NCBI RefSeq assembly: GCF_014356525.2 | Contig: NC_052515.1 | Coordinates: 20,294,821-20,358,820 of the forward strand | Source: Nilaparvata lugens | Lineage: Eukaryota; Arthropoda; Insecta; Hemiptera; Delphacidae | Length of the DNA stretch: 64,000 bases | Direction of reading: 5' to 3' | In this document: positions 23,421 to 35,942 of the stretch, in pieces | How positions within the stretch are numbered: position 1 is the stretch's first letter | Layout: every line of letters begins with the position of its first letter | Made by a program: the position numbers and the translations under genes | The notes under the pieces: model-generated | The model's database searches: none | Told to the model about the DNA's origin: nothing | What the model saw: only the letters and a program-made list of their open reading frames with translations

Positions 23421-24405
23421 TCTAAACTTACCAGATGTAATAAACACGTCACTATGTGATAAAATTGTTTACTGGTATTAAAACGGTAGTTTTTAACACA
23501 TAGGAAGCCCGTATTGAGATGTAAATGATAATATTGATTGTCAGATAAGTTCCATGATTCACCAAATGAAGTCAAGTGTGACATGAGGTACATTGACTTT
23601 TTGGCGGTACGAAATTCGCCGGGTAAGCTACAGTAGTAATAAATAAAAAATAAACATTTAGAGGGTATGAATTATTATCAATACCGGGAACCTATGAGAC
23701 TGAAATGCTTACTATGAATGACTTTCAAGTCCTGTTCTCCAAAGAATTTCAGCTATGCTGGATAGAAAAAATAATACTACAGGTACTTATGGAAGCGTTC
23801 ATTCTTTTGGCAGGATGACGATGTGTGAACACTCCCATAAGAACCATTGGTATTCTTTTCCTAACCAACAGTGAAGCAGACATTCATCGGAAAGCAGGGC
23901 TTTAGAACCACTGAGTGATTTATTTATCAAGAATACGGTGCATGTTCAACAAAATCAGTAGGCCAAGATGTTTTTCCTGGCCTCAAAATAAAACATTTCA
24001 AAGCAAGGCTATACAACTTCTCAGAAGGAATTTCGTCTTCTCTGAAGGCCTACTAACAATTGACAATCATTTATCTGAATTTCAAATTTATTTATCCAAA
24101 ATGTTTTTTGTATGTTGATCCACTAGCGAGGACATCTGGTCCTTTACGTTGATCGGTGTCAGTCTTTACTGACCAATTAAGGATCAATCCCTAAACAGAG
24201 TGAGCTGCTCTATATGGCAGTCTTATTTCCTTTGTTTCTCTTATTTCCAATTCTTCCGGGCTTGGATGCTACCTGTACAATCTGCCATTGTGTGTAGTAG
24301 AATATGAGTTTTGGAACCAGTTCATAATAGCATAGAGCTAAAATTTACTCGTATTGGTTGGCGGCGACTATGTAAATATTTATCTATCTTACAATCTATA
24401 ATAAC

Positions 24406-24839
24406 CAGTGCTTAATTTGTAAATTTTCAAGTGCCGGAACTCTGGCTGGCACGACTACCGGGGGTATGGAATACCCCTCATGGGAAGGGGACCGAGGGTG
24501 CACCTCCGGAAAATTTTTCTAGATTTAGCCTTAAAACCCAGTTTTAAGTATGTTTTCGATTATTTTAATTTTCAATTAAGTTTAACGTGAAACAAATACA
24601 GATTTGATCAAATTAAATGGTAAAGGGTAATACTTTAAATTGCCAGAACCTCAAGAAGGGAGATGAATGAGAATGAAAACAAACTTCAAAGATGAACTAT
24701 ACTTTTTTATTTGTGTCTACAATATTATTACAAAACATGTTGTGTATTGATACTACTACGTTACGTTCCGGTACGTTCCGGTCGCCCTAGGAGGTACCGG
24801 AACGCCGTTCCGGTGCGTTCCGGCAGAAATTAAGAACTG
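24406..24839. mobile_element. hAT-like non-autonomous element with perfect 8-bp TSD (434 bp)
   Basis: ATAATAAC flanks both sides (24398-24405 and 24840-24847). The left end CAGTGCTTAATTT and the right end AAATTAAGAACTG are complementary, and both continue into tgccggaac. The interior contains repeated gttccgg words near the right end. No transposase. Confidence 0.9.
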
Positions 24840-25043
24840 ATAATAACCTCCTTGGAGGTAACGTTCGTTATTATGATGATGTCATTTCTGACATCTTCTA
24901 TAAATTTTCATGGAAAGTAAAATTCTGACTGGAGGAAAATTAAAATCTGTTATGTTCCAGTGAAAATTTAGATGTTGGACTAAGCTCTTGAATAATTCTC
25001 CTGTAGTCTACATCAGGATTTTTTCAAAAACTGAAAAAGAACA

Positions 25044-25175
25044 ATTATTATCAAACGAAAATCCCAATTAAATGCTGTAAATCACCCCGAAGACTCCTGC
25101 TACTTCAAATATTGACAACAGTGTAAACAGCTAGATTTACAGAATTTGAATGGGATTTTCGTTTAATAATAATAA
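25044..25175. mobile_element. palindromic MITE-like element
   Basis: Left arm (attattatcaaacgaaaat, then ttaaatgctgtaaatc) and right arm (gatttacagaatttgaat, then attttcgtttaataataat) pair over about 38 bases. The central segment (actcctgctacttcaaatat) is shared with about 1423-1462, so the family has at least one other relic here. Confidence 0.6.
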
Positions 25176-25306
25176 TTCATTAATTAGCATTTGAACGAAT
25201 GCAACTTCCAATATTCATTTCCATCTGAAAAAGAGCAATTTGTCAACTGTTATAGGTGATAGGTAGTACTTGAAATCTTGGAGAGATGGCCAAGAGGAAA
25301 ACCTAA

Positions 25307-25481
25307 GTCGTGCTTATATCATGCAACTTTCCGATCCGATCACATACGATCACTAATGACAACGGTCTGTAATGATGCATGCCACACAGTCATATCAATC
25401 ATGTGATCTGTATGAGACCCCTCCACCCAACAGAAATAATCGGACATGAGTAGGATCGGAACGCTGTATGATAAGTGCGAC
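25307..25481. mobile_element. MITE-like inverted repeat
   Basis: Ends GTCGTGCTTATATCATGC...CCGATCC and the complement of GTCGCACTTATCATACAG...CCGATCC pair over about 30 bases with a few mismatches. The interior is non-coding. Confidence 0.5.
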
Positions 25482-25509
25482 CCGGGCTGAATACGTCATC
25501 AGATTGATG

Positions 25510-25566
25510 AAATTCGCTTCCGTTCAAATAACTAATGGAAATAACTTATATGAACGGGAGCGAATT
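25510..25566. repeat. 16-bp hairpin
   Basis: AATTCGCTTCCGTTCA pairs with TGAACGGGAGCGAATT at 15 of 16 positions around a 25-base loop. Confidence 0.45.
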
Positions 25567-27039
25567 ATAAGCGTTACACAAAATGTAAGATTTCTCTTAG
25601 ATTATTTCTTTCCCATTTTTGTCAGAGTGTCAGAATTCATCAAAAGACTCGAGAACATTCACAGTTAACATAATTTAAAATACAAAACGATGAAGGGAAG
25701 AGGAGAGAAGAGTCATTTTATGAAAAATATGAATGTGAAAAAATTGATAATAGCAGAGATACACGGTATAATAATCAAATTTTACTACTGTTTTTCACAG
25801 TAAATTTGATAATTTCCCTTGTACAGTAGTCTATAGATGAAATCTGTGGAGGACTACCCAAGACTCCCGTAAAACTCCTGAAAATATCAGTTGATCTCTA
25901 TTTCTTGCTCACCATTCAATGATAATTCTATGTGGGATGCTCAGTATTTGAAGACCCTATTATTATGTTAATACATTTACTATTCAAATATTAAACGACC
26001 AATAACCATAAAACCAGTCGAAATACGATAGCAGATCGCTATAAAATGAGTAACAGTTACTGAAATGAATACATGAAACGAAATGTTATTGCCTATTCTC
26101 TTGTGATAACCGGATATTACAGTATCAGACACGGTCAGTCTCAGTTTATATTAGAATGACTATACTGCGAATATTAATGATACTATCTATAGTAATAGGA
26201 AAAAGGAGTGAAGAAGAAGAAAAAATAAGTAGAAGAAAAAAAAATAAGTAGAAGAAGAAGAAAAACAGAAAGTTCAATGCAGATTCGAATCAAAGAAACG
26301 TTTAAAATTGAACTCAGACAGCTATAAAAAATACAAGGTGCTGTGTAGGTGCTCCACAGAAAATTATCAATGTCAAAAATTCATATCAAATTTCTGCTAC
26401 ACTAGTCCAATACCTGCTGTGTCTCCAACCACATGAGGCATGTGTTGTATGCCACATATTCGTTCAATTCATTTCCAAGCCTGACAATGTGAAGATCACT
26501 AAAACAAAACTGAAAATTGAAAGATGCAAGAGAGAAGTTTGCAAATTGAAAAGAAGTTTAATCAACTCGTCTCATCCAATACTTGATACGAAAATCGCTC
26601 AACTTTTTTTCTGAAACCAATCCGCTAGACTTTGAAGTAGAATTAGACGCTAGTAATGAGAATTTAATGACTATTGAACGTTGATTGAATTTCGATTGTT
26701 AACGCCTTCGTAAAATTGGATAATTTCATTTTTTTTATAAGTTAGCTGTCAGTGTATACAATCTGTGGTGATTGGGAGTGGGTGTTCAACTAATAACAAT
26801 AATTTCAGTACTGTACCTGATACCGGTTTAACCTTCAAACGTTTAGATTTCTTTCATGATTGACAGGTCTTGACAATCTAATGCTCTGAACCAATCATTA
26901 CAATGTACATTCTTCTTTTTTATTTTTTGCAATCAATACATTATAAGAATTACAAAAGATACTTGAATGATAGATGATGTATAGAAGAATTCATTCACTT
27001 CTTATAGTATGAGGGAAAAGATTATTGGTCTATTTAGAG

Positions 27040-27320
27040 GGAAGCGATTAGCTTCGTGGTCGCGTTGATAAACTATTGATAAGATACGTTAAGATCCATG
27101 CGTTGTGTAAGCCTATAGTGACTACTATAGAGCGTTATAGGCCAATTTTGTGGGTTCGGAACCCAACCAAAGCTGTAGGTCCACTCATCCCTCATTATTT
27201 GATTTCTTAATCATATTATTTGTATTGTTATCATTTGTAATAGAGAGTTGAGTGTAAGAGAGGGCCGACTGCTCTCTAGGAAGAATAAAGGCAGTCATTC
27301 TAGTCTATTCTATTCTCATC
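27040..27320 (+). mobile_element. probable tRNA-derived SINE
   Basis: An A-box-like TAGCTTCGTGG lies near the left end and a B-box-like GGTTCGGAACCC at about 27155. The following ~150 bases run to a T-rich end (tctattctattctc). The 90-100-base spacing between boxes is longer than in a tRNA, so an insertion within the head or a chance A box is possible. Confidence 0.4.
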
Positions 27321-28369
27321 AGTTTCATTACCCACGCACAAGCCTTAAGCTCATCCTCACAAGAAAAACTTGAAATAAAAACTGAGAGCTAATAAATGAG
27401 TAGTAGCAGAGTCAAACAAATGGACTTACGCTTATTCTTTCTCTATGGTAGTAGGTTACTCCTCTATTAAGAAATTTTCTCATTTGTGTTGATGGTCTTC
27501 GGAATGAGAGGAGAAAGAGGAACAATAAAATAATAAACTTAGGAAAAAGAGAGAAGTGAGAGAGCAGCTAGATGGAAGAGAAAAAAATGAGCATATGCAT
27601 GGATCTCCTTATCTTCAATTAAACAAATCCAGTGCTCGAACTGAATTCAGTAGAAAAACGAGAACAACAAAGGACATGATGTGTAACAAGGAGACTAACG
27701 AAAAATAGAAGATTACTTCGAGAATGATTATTCACAACATTGTTCAATACACTTAGAAAACGACAATCACAAAATTCAAATCGATTACAGGAATGACACT
27801 TCATACATAGATTGCGAAACGAATTTCGACAATACCAAAGCACATTTTATTTTTCAAAATAGTTGATAAGTATAGACTCAACAGAAGAAACTGAAGATTT
27901 CATTTATTTGTTGAGCAGAATCAGTCCATACGACTGAGACAATGGATTCAGTATTAAGTTTTCCGTTCAATAGTTTTTCAGAGCTTGTTAAAGCACAGCT
28001 ACTCAGTAAATAAGACCATCGTGTTCAACATTGGATTCAGTTTTAGAAAGCTTAAGTTTTTATAGCTTGAGCTATGAAGAATTCTCATTTCTACGAAGAA
28101 TGAGAGAGACGCAAGGTGAAAGAGAAAGAAAATAGATAAGAGAGGGAAGAGAATAGTGATAGATATAATGAAGTAATAACGTTGTAATAACAGTACACAC
28201 CCATATGAATGCAAAATTTTCAAGAGCCTCTTTCAAGACATGTATACTGGTATGGATCGTGGAGTGATATTGCAAAAATTGCAGGCACGTCAGGTGACTG
28301 AAAGTTGGTGAACTGACTGTCATCACGAGAAGTGTTATCGTAGAATAATTAAGAAATAATTGTAGAAGA

Positions 28370-28565
28370 GGGTGAAGTAGAACTAGAAAAAGAAAGAAAG
28401 GAATAATAAAAACGAAGAAAAATATGAAGAGGAAGAAGAATAAGGAGAAATTTTAATGAGAAAAAGTAGGTTGATGGGTAGAGGGGGGAAAATAAGACAA
28501 ATAGATGGAGAAAAAGAAGAAAGAATCGAGGAGGAGAACGAAGTGGAGAAGTCTCCAGAGAAGTC
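28370..28565. repeat. purine-rich (G+A) tract
   Basis: Plus strand dominated by gaaga, aagaaag and gagga words. The serine/phenylalanine/leucine-rich peptides on the other strand are a composition artefact. Confidence 0.5.
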
Positions 28566-30171
28566 CAAGGAAGCATGGATGGAAGAAGTACCGTATACGA
28601 TCAGATATGAGGATCTACCTATATAATATTAACTTATACAGTATAATCATATTCTTATTATTAAAAACACGTCAGTATGTATTAATGGTGCATAATTAAT
28701 GAACTTTATTTGGAAATTATTGCTAGAAACGCTAAAAAAATAGTAATTTCTTTAATTATAAAATAAATCCAGAGCTGGAAAAAACTTGAAATAAAAACTG
28801 AGAGCTAAAAGAGTATTAATCCAAATAATTTAGATGAAACTAAAAATTAAGATCGTCTATTTCATGAGTTGAAAACATTTGAAACAAAGATGATACTATC
28901 AGTTATGTAGTCCATATACTAAAATTGGCAATCATATCAAAACTGGTTCAAATATCACTTTTTATTGAAGTGAAAAAGCAGTGAATTAGAACAGTGCACA
29001 AACGAGTGCAAAAATGAACTAAAATTCTCAAGAATCATATAATTAATAAAATAAAGTGTATAAGAATTAGAGAAAACATGTCCGAAGTATATTTTTCATT
29101 GAAAACTGAAACTGCGTTTCAATTTCAACCACAATGACCTAGTTACACATAGTAAACAAACATAAATAACGCAACTGACAAACCCACAAAACAAATAAAT
29201 GAATACCACAAGCTTCCATTGAAATTTAGATAAGTATCACCTCAGAGAACCCAACCACGACATTCAATCCCGATTCAGCTTATTCCAATCTCTCAACCTG
29301 ATTCAGCTAATTCCAATTTCAAAGTGTCGTTTATTTGATGCATTCAAAACGTGATAAATGAAGAGAATCCTTGATGTTTGCCTAGTAGGAGTTGTAGGCT
29401 TTATATTGTATTTAAATTCTATGCTAATGAATGTTTAAACAGCCACTTGAGACAATGCCATAATGGTTACAGAGACAATAGGCGAAATTGTCTTATTAAG
29501 CAAGAAACAAATTCTTGTATCTGAAACTACTAATGGTGCTTCCATTTATGACTCACTCCACAACTTTGTTTTGTTTTATTTCGATATAAAACACAAACAA
29601 TGGGTCATCAATTAATATTATTTGACTGTGGTGTAACATTCATTATCATAAAGCTAGTAGTTCAATCTGTTCCTCTTCCAAAAAACATTCAATTTAAAAG
29701 AAAATGTACAATTTATTATAAGGTCTATTCTAGTAAAATATAAGTAGTAGCCTCATAAGATTAAATTTGAAAAAACACACTTTTGAAGTAGTAGTTACCA
29801 TACATATTTTTGACACAAGAGACATTTCAGTCTCAGTCTGATGAAGACCCACACCAGTTCGAAACAACCTGGTCGTTGTCACTACTAAAAGTAAGTTCTT
29901 TTACCACTTCAAGAGTGTTTTTTTTTTTATTCAATGTTGAATTAATAGTGGAGAAGAATGGATATACAACACAGTAGCCTCAAAAGGTACACATGTGGAA
30001 AACCAAAAACAATTTATTTTTTGGTAGGTTTGATCTATAATACTGTAAATCACCCATTCTCTCTGAGATTGACATATCCCTTACAATCGTTCATTTCAAG
30101 AGGACCCTAAAAAATAGTTAAAGCAAATTTGACTGAAACTTCATACTTTATGTTTGAGTTTTGCAGTGATA

Positions 30172-30245
30172 GGATGTGTTCAGTCTAATGGTAAGACTGT
30201 TCTCTCTCCTGGAAATTGATTGCTGGCGTAAGATTGTACACATCC
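30172..30245 (+). other. tRNA-like relic
   Basis: A 7-bp acceptor stem (GGATGTG/CACATCC) and a 5-bp D stem (CAGTC/GACTG around taatggtaa) are perfect over a tRNA-like length of 74 bases. There is no T arm with TTCRANNC and no good anticodon stem. This may be the head of an old SINE, or chance. Confidence 0.25.
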
Positions 30246-31087
30246 CACCTGAATGAAAGATTCAAAAATGAAAAATGAAATTCCATTCAAATTTTAAATT
30301 GATTTCAAGTAGCAGAGCTGTATTTATACCAGTCAGCTACAGACAAGTTGTCAATAATCACCAGTTCAAAATGACTATTCACAATTCACAGCAGTTGATT
30401 ACAGCTTCGTATTCTCTCTGGCTGCCTCAATCCAGAAAGTAGATATTTAAAAGAAATTATCAATATTTCCAGTACTTGGTTCCAGCATTTAATGGATTGA
30501 ATTTTTTTTAAAGAATTGTCGCGCAATTCAAAATTCAAGAATGAACATTCCTGCCAAATCTCAAGGGAATGTATGTTGCTGAAATTCTGTTTTTCCACTA
30601 CTGTGTGTTTCAATGCTATATTAGGAAATGTATTCAACTTAACAGAGTTATTTTCAAATTATTTTTGAATAATAATTACCTACAATTATTGGCCTACATG
30701 AAAATAAACGATGAAACATATTAGTTGACAATAACCAATAAAACCGAAAATATAGAGATTGATATTTATCAGCAATTAAATAATCAAGAAACGAAACCCC
30801 AATTGAATTATGTAAACCATATAATAATGTTTAACAATTATTTTATAATTGAAAAATTATGCATTTTGATTAATGCATTTGAACAAATGGTAACTTTCGG
30901 TCAATTTGTCCGTCAAATAAAAATATGTTAATTTATTTCAACTTCAACAATGCATTCGATCAGATCAAACATTATATGATATCAAATATCAAAATATTTT
31001 AAAGCGAGGATTAATTTTTTCTCTATTAAAGTATAAAACTAGGAAACAACTAATGTAAAAAATTTATTCAAGTATAGCTAACTGATT

Positions 31088-31290
31088 GCAACTCTCACCA
31101 GCGGGCAAGGCTTAATAATTCCTTTTGCTGGTGATCCCAAATTACACCTGAAAAGTATCTAATTATGATTTTGGTATTATTTATGCTTACTTTTTATTTC
31201 CTTATTTTATACTTTTGATTATAAACCTGTGTATTTTCTTTTATTATGTTTTGAATATGTATTTATTGTATGGCAAATAAATGATTTGAT
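31088..31290 (+). repeat. LINE 3' tail, CACCAGC-hairpin family, copy 2
   Basis: Begins TTGCAACTCTCACCAGCGGG, forms CACCAGC...GCTGGTG with an AAGG/CCTT inner stem, and ends ggcaaataaatgatttga followed by tttgaa. It parallels the copy at 18228 in order and spacing. Confidence 0.6.
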
Positions 31291-31429
31291 TTGAAAAAAA
31301 ACAGTGATGAAGGTTCAACAAAATCAAGATCAATCACACAAATACAGTCACCAGTTGATAAGTAAACAAGATGTATTGTGTTTAGTGACGTAGTCAGTGT
31401 ATCGGTCGGTCGGTTATCCTTAAACAGAT

Positions 31430-31640
31430 ACTCGCCATGAATGGAGGAATGGGACAACATAAATCAGAGTGCGACGTGGGCTGACAGTTATGTCCTTCTC
31501 TGTGCTGAGCTTTGCAGCTTCCCAGCTCTCAGCTGCCTTGTGCCGGGTAATAACAGCCCAGAGTCAGATCAGAACGGTTGTTACACCTACATATGCTACA
31601 GCCAAAGCCAAAGCAACCACCACTGCTTCGATTCACTTCC
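31430..31640 (+). other. GC-richer patch, possible unidentified exon
   Basis: Base composition rises well above the surroundings. One frame gives MRRGLTVMSFSVLS followed by a hydrophobic stretch (FAASQLSAALCRVITA) that looks like a signal peptide, then an alanine/threonine-rich run. Possible donors (e.g. CGG|GTAATA at about 31547) exist. There is no family match and no partner exon, so it may equally be an old repeat. Confidence 0.2.
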
Positions 31641-32455
31641 GTTGCTTCCCACACATGCACACATAATCACTAAATATATATTTATATATGGATTGCACTA
31701 ACACACACAAAGGTCTCATATAGTAGATTAAACCGACCTAAACTAACATTCGCAGAATACATTTGAATGCAATCGACATACGGTACACATACATAAAGCA
31801 AAATTTAGGTTGCACTAACACTCACATACTATGATACTAAGTAAATATAGAAGACTTGATAATGGCATTAGTAGCCGAAACATGTCGTGATGAAATAATT
31901 TAAAAGGGTACTCAGATTTATATTTTTATTCAGTTAATATACTAGCTCGAACCAAAGACCTGAAGTGACATTCGTAGAATACATTTGAATGCAATCGACA
32001 TATGCATATAGCAAAGTATAAGGTAGGCTACATACTTGCACTCATACAATGTAGGTCTACTGATGAAATACTGATAGTATATTAACTTTTTTTGTTGAGG
32101 GCTTCTCTTATTTATCTGGAAATTAAAAAAATCAAAGTAGGTAACCTTCTTTAAAGGCTTTAACCTTCTCGAGAAAGCTTCGACTGAACTTTGTGCTAAT
32201 AGTGAAGTTACTTTCACTAAGTCTTTCACTAGTTTCATTTACTTTCAGCTGTGCTAATAGTGAAGTGGTGTGTTTCTTTTCTGGCTCAAAATTTTGCAAA
32301 ATTACTCAAAAATTTCCAATCTGTAGAGATTTGAGTGGAATATTTTTGTTTTTAATCAGTTTTTAAATATCAAAATTCAAAATTTTTAGTTTAGTCATTA
32401 GTTTTGAAGAGGAAATTGGACTCTTTGAAGTGAAAGTGAAATCTTAACCTTATTC

Positions 32456-32585
32456 TTTTTTGAAACTTATATTTGTAAAAATTTGGGAGAAGACAGTTTT
32501 GGGCTATGCCTGTTGTCTTCTCCCAATCATATTATATTTATTATAATTATGATCTGTAATGCCAATGGAATAAATAAATACATAA
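32456..32585 (+). repeat. LINE 3' tail, GTTTTGGGC-hairpin family
   Basis: A perfect 13-bp stem (TTGGGAGAAGACA / TGTCTTCTCCCAA) encloses GTTTTGGGCTATGCCTG, whose GGGC...GCCT can pair again. About 60 bases later it ends in aataaataaata. The same design recurs at 43255, 54000-54090, 54425 and, on the minus strand, 47760, 55490 and 60050. Confidence 0.6.
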
Positions 32586-34194
32586 CTTCAACTCAGCTAC
32601 CATCCTGACGTGTGCAGCATACTAAGGCAATTTCTAAGCTGTTCTGCTGCACTAGATACCCATACAAAAAACTAATTGTTATAATGTATATCTTTGTACA
32701 ATTATATTTCTATGTTTCACTTGTTTTTTGTTCAAATAAATAAATAAAAATAAACTTGACTATATTCTCACGACCTGTTTCGAAATATTATCACCATTTT
32801 TAAAAAAAGTTATTTTGATTTTTTAATTTCCAGACTAATGGTATAGTATGGTCGAGCATCCATACCAACCTGTATTTAAAAGCAGCAACTTAAAATGTAC
32901 AGTAGAACTCCAATTATACGAATTAATTGGGACCGAACAAAAATATCAATTCGGTTAATTGGATTTTTGACAAAAATACGGGAAATTTATTTAATATTTA
33001 TTGTATTTAGCACGGTAGCTTATATAAAATATATTACCTATAGTATTTAATATATTATCGTATTTTTACTTCAATTATAACCGGTTAAATACTAGAGTAT
33101 AAATTTAAATTTGTTAAAAGAGTGTAAATGCTTCATGAAAATATCTAAAATTAGCGGAAATCTTGCTTTTTCTTTTTCTAAATCTCAAAAGCGATTGAAT
33201 AGCCTACTAGTTGAATATAATCGAAGTCCGGATGATTGGAGTTCTACTTTATGTATGATTTCGATTTTCGCAGAAAATCTACGGTAACTATTACAAATTT
33301 ACAGAAAAATCTACGCTAAAATTTGATCAAATTGTGGCACAACGAGAATATAACATTGAAGATTTTTTTGTTAAAAGGAGTTCACCCACAGCTCCAGGTT
33401 TGTTGGTGGTTTTGAGAAGGATGATATTATATGACATGGACAGATTAAGGTGGGTTCCGAACCACCGTGAAGCGGTTTGAACATGATACAAATAAGTGAT
33501 TGGGAAAGAGACATATACCAATCACGAGCAAACGAAAGAGAGAGAATTTGTAGCATCTTAGTTTATGATAGCAAATTCAATGTGAATTCATGAATAAATA
33601 AAAGTAAATTTGATTGAATTTTGTTGGTGGAAATAAGTTTCATACGAGAAAATCTCATAGTCTGAATATATAATTTAAAAACAGTTAATGGGTCTCACAA
33701 GTTTTATAGCCTACTTCAGCAGGGACCGACAATTTAATGTACCCATCCGAATTTAAAAATGTTAGAGAGAAATGAATAATTTTGTTGCCATTACAATAAT
33801 AATTATAAGATTTATTTATGTTGATCAAAATAAACGCCAATCATTAACTAAACTAAATAGATTATAAACACAATTTCGATGTCATGACGACAGCCAATTA
33901 GAGTCGAGTGAGAGGAAAATCGACCTATTACAAATCAACCAATAAGAGTATCAATTTCATAGTTATGGCGATAGCCAACACCCAATTGAGTTCAGAAAGA
34001 GGGAGTTGAACCAATCATAAACCTTTCAATGAGAGAGTAGCTATGTTTGCTATGTTCGTCATAGCAAATGTCATGACAACAGCCAATATAGGGTTTGAGT
34101 TAATGAGAATTCAATCAATGGTATTTGAGTGAGAATTCAAACAATAACTAATGACCAAAGTGAGAATAGCAAAAGAGAGTTCAGCAGTTAAATA

Positions 34195-35530
34195 CTGGGT
34201 GCGGCAGGAAGGGTGAATGTTTTTAGAACAGATAGTATTCTGATTTGGGTAGTCGGATTGGGCCAGCTGAAGTGAACATGTGTTCGGTAGATCATACCAT
34301 TTTTTCTAGTCATTGTTTAATCGGCATCATGGATTCGTGGAATGTGCAACATCGTGTGTTTACTTACGACAGTTTTGTGCGTAATAATGAGAGTATCATT
34401 ACAGTTCAGCGCGAGTTTCGTCGTCATTTCAATCTTGCGAGAAATGAAAACGTTGGGTTTTCATTTAACGTTGGGTAAAATCATTTCGTTCAGTAGGAAC
34501 AGTAATGAATAAACGACCACCAGGGGCTCATCGCACTGTACGCACTCCACAAAATGTGGAAAGAGTTCGGCAAGCCATACTCCGTAGTCCTAATCAATCT
34601 GCTAGGAGACATTCTTCTGAACTGAACATCAGTGATCGGTCAGTAAGGCGTATTTTACATAAAGATCTAGGATTTCATCCCTACAAAATGGCCATGGTTC
34701 AACAATTGAATCTGGCGATTTTGTAAAGCGGCTGAATTTTGCTCGAGAAATGGAGGCCATATTTGACCAAAATGGAAACATCATTTTGTTTACGACAGAT
34801 GAAGCACATTTTCATTTGAATGGTACCGTTAATCAGCAGAACTATCGTTATTGGTCAGATGAAAATCCAAAATTAATGCATGAGAGACCATTACACAGTC
34901 CCAAGGTGACAGTTTGGTGTGCTGTGAGCAGTATATTTGTTATTGGTCCATACTTTTTTGAAGACGACAACGGGACCACTGTAACTGTAACCTCAGAACG
35001 TTATAGACAGATGTTCACTGAATTCTTCCTTCCTGAATTAAGAAGGAAACGTATTCCTATCCGGCAAGTATGGTTTCAGCAGGACGGGGCGACAGCTCAC
35101 ACAGCAAGAAATTCAATGGAAGCAATTCGGGCTGTTTTTCGTGGTCGCATCATTTCTCGGTTTGGTGACATTGATTGGCCTCCTCGTTCTCCAGACCTGT
35201 CCATGTGCGACTACTTCTTGTGGGGTTTCCTGAAGTCACGTGTTTACCAGCATAAACCACGTACACTTCAAGAACTAAAGGGAGCAATTCGTGAGGAAGT
35301 CGAACAAATTGGCAGGGCAATGTTAGAAAGAGTACAATCCAACTTCCGAGAGCGGCTTGTAAAGTGCATTGCTGAAAACGGCCGTCACCTGTCAGATATT
35401 GTTTTCAAACATTAATTTTCTAAAATTGTAAAATAATGTGAATATTGTTCTGTAAATAAATGTTTTTTTTATGCATAGGTAACGACATATTACTTTTTTG
35501 AAAACCGTTCATCCTTTCTGCCGCACCTTG
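34195..35530 (+). mobile_element. Tc1/mariner-superfamily element (DD41D spacing), inactive copy
   Basis: Terminal inverted repeats (left CTGGGTGCGGCAGGAAGG, right complement CAAGGTGCGGCAGAAAGG) are flanked by TA at 34193-34194 and 35531-35532, the standard target of this superfamily. The 1.34-kb length is typical. It carries one transposase gene in the same orientation, broken by two frameshifts, and an AATAAA-like signal near 35454. TIR divergence (about 20 of 25 matching) also points to an older copy. Confidence 0.92.
34329..35415 (+). pseudogene. mariner-like transposase, two frameshifts
   Basis: The enzyme cuts and pastes its element at TA sites. The start is MDSWNVQHRVFTYDSFV, an N-terminal helix-turn-helix region of the DUF4817 type common in insect copies. 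The frame shifts near 34470, where a segment also seems lost, into SFRSVGTVMNKRPPG and a second DNA-binding helix set (RTVRTPQNVERVRQAI, SDRSVRRILHKDL). It shifts again near 34712 into the catalytic domain: FTTDEAHFHLNG (first Asp), VWFQQDGATAHTAR (second Asp), and PPRSPDLSMCDYFLWG (third Asp). By my count 41 residues separate the second and third Asp. All three Asp survive, but no continuous protein is encoded. Confidence 0.9.
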
Positions 35531-35942
35531 TATAAGATAAATAAGTTCAAGCATAGGACATTTGAATAGTGATCTTGCTCCTTTGACTACATGAATATTG
35601 TTAACAAACTTCATACTTCATACTAGACAGAAGCTTTGATAAATTAAGATAACCGGTTTAATACTCAGAACATCTGTAGGCTAATGTTAGCGGAACTTGA
35701 AATGAGAACTGGATTGTTCAATAAACAGCTAACACAGACCGAATACTAAGATATAGGATGCAACATTATGTATTCATGTCTCATACTATAGTAATGAAGT
35801 AAACTTATTATTACATCATTCATAATTGCTAGCAGTAGGCAATAGCATCTTTAATACTATTACGAATGAAACATGAATACAATTTGACAGTTTAACGTTA
35901 TTTACCCCTTTCAGTACTGGTTCTCTAAAGCTTTTGGAACCT

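Larger units (their letters stand above)
22044..34194. other. repeat-rich stretch without recognised host genes
   Basis: Contains two hAT-like elements, several hairpins, a probable SINE at 27 kb, a tRNA-like relic at 30.2 kb, LINE tails at 31.1 and 32.5 kb, and G+A-rich tracts at 26.2, 27.5 and 28.1-28.6 kb. Other open frames up to 86 codons show no recognisable domains. A GC-richer patch at 31430-31640 is listed separately. Confidence 0.6.

Noticed and set aside
33440..33560. Minus-strand B-box-like GGTTCGGAACCC as a tRNA or SINE
   Set aside because: A weak A-box candidate lies about 60 bases away, but no stems form and no second copy was seen. Too little to annotate.
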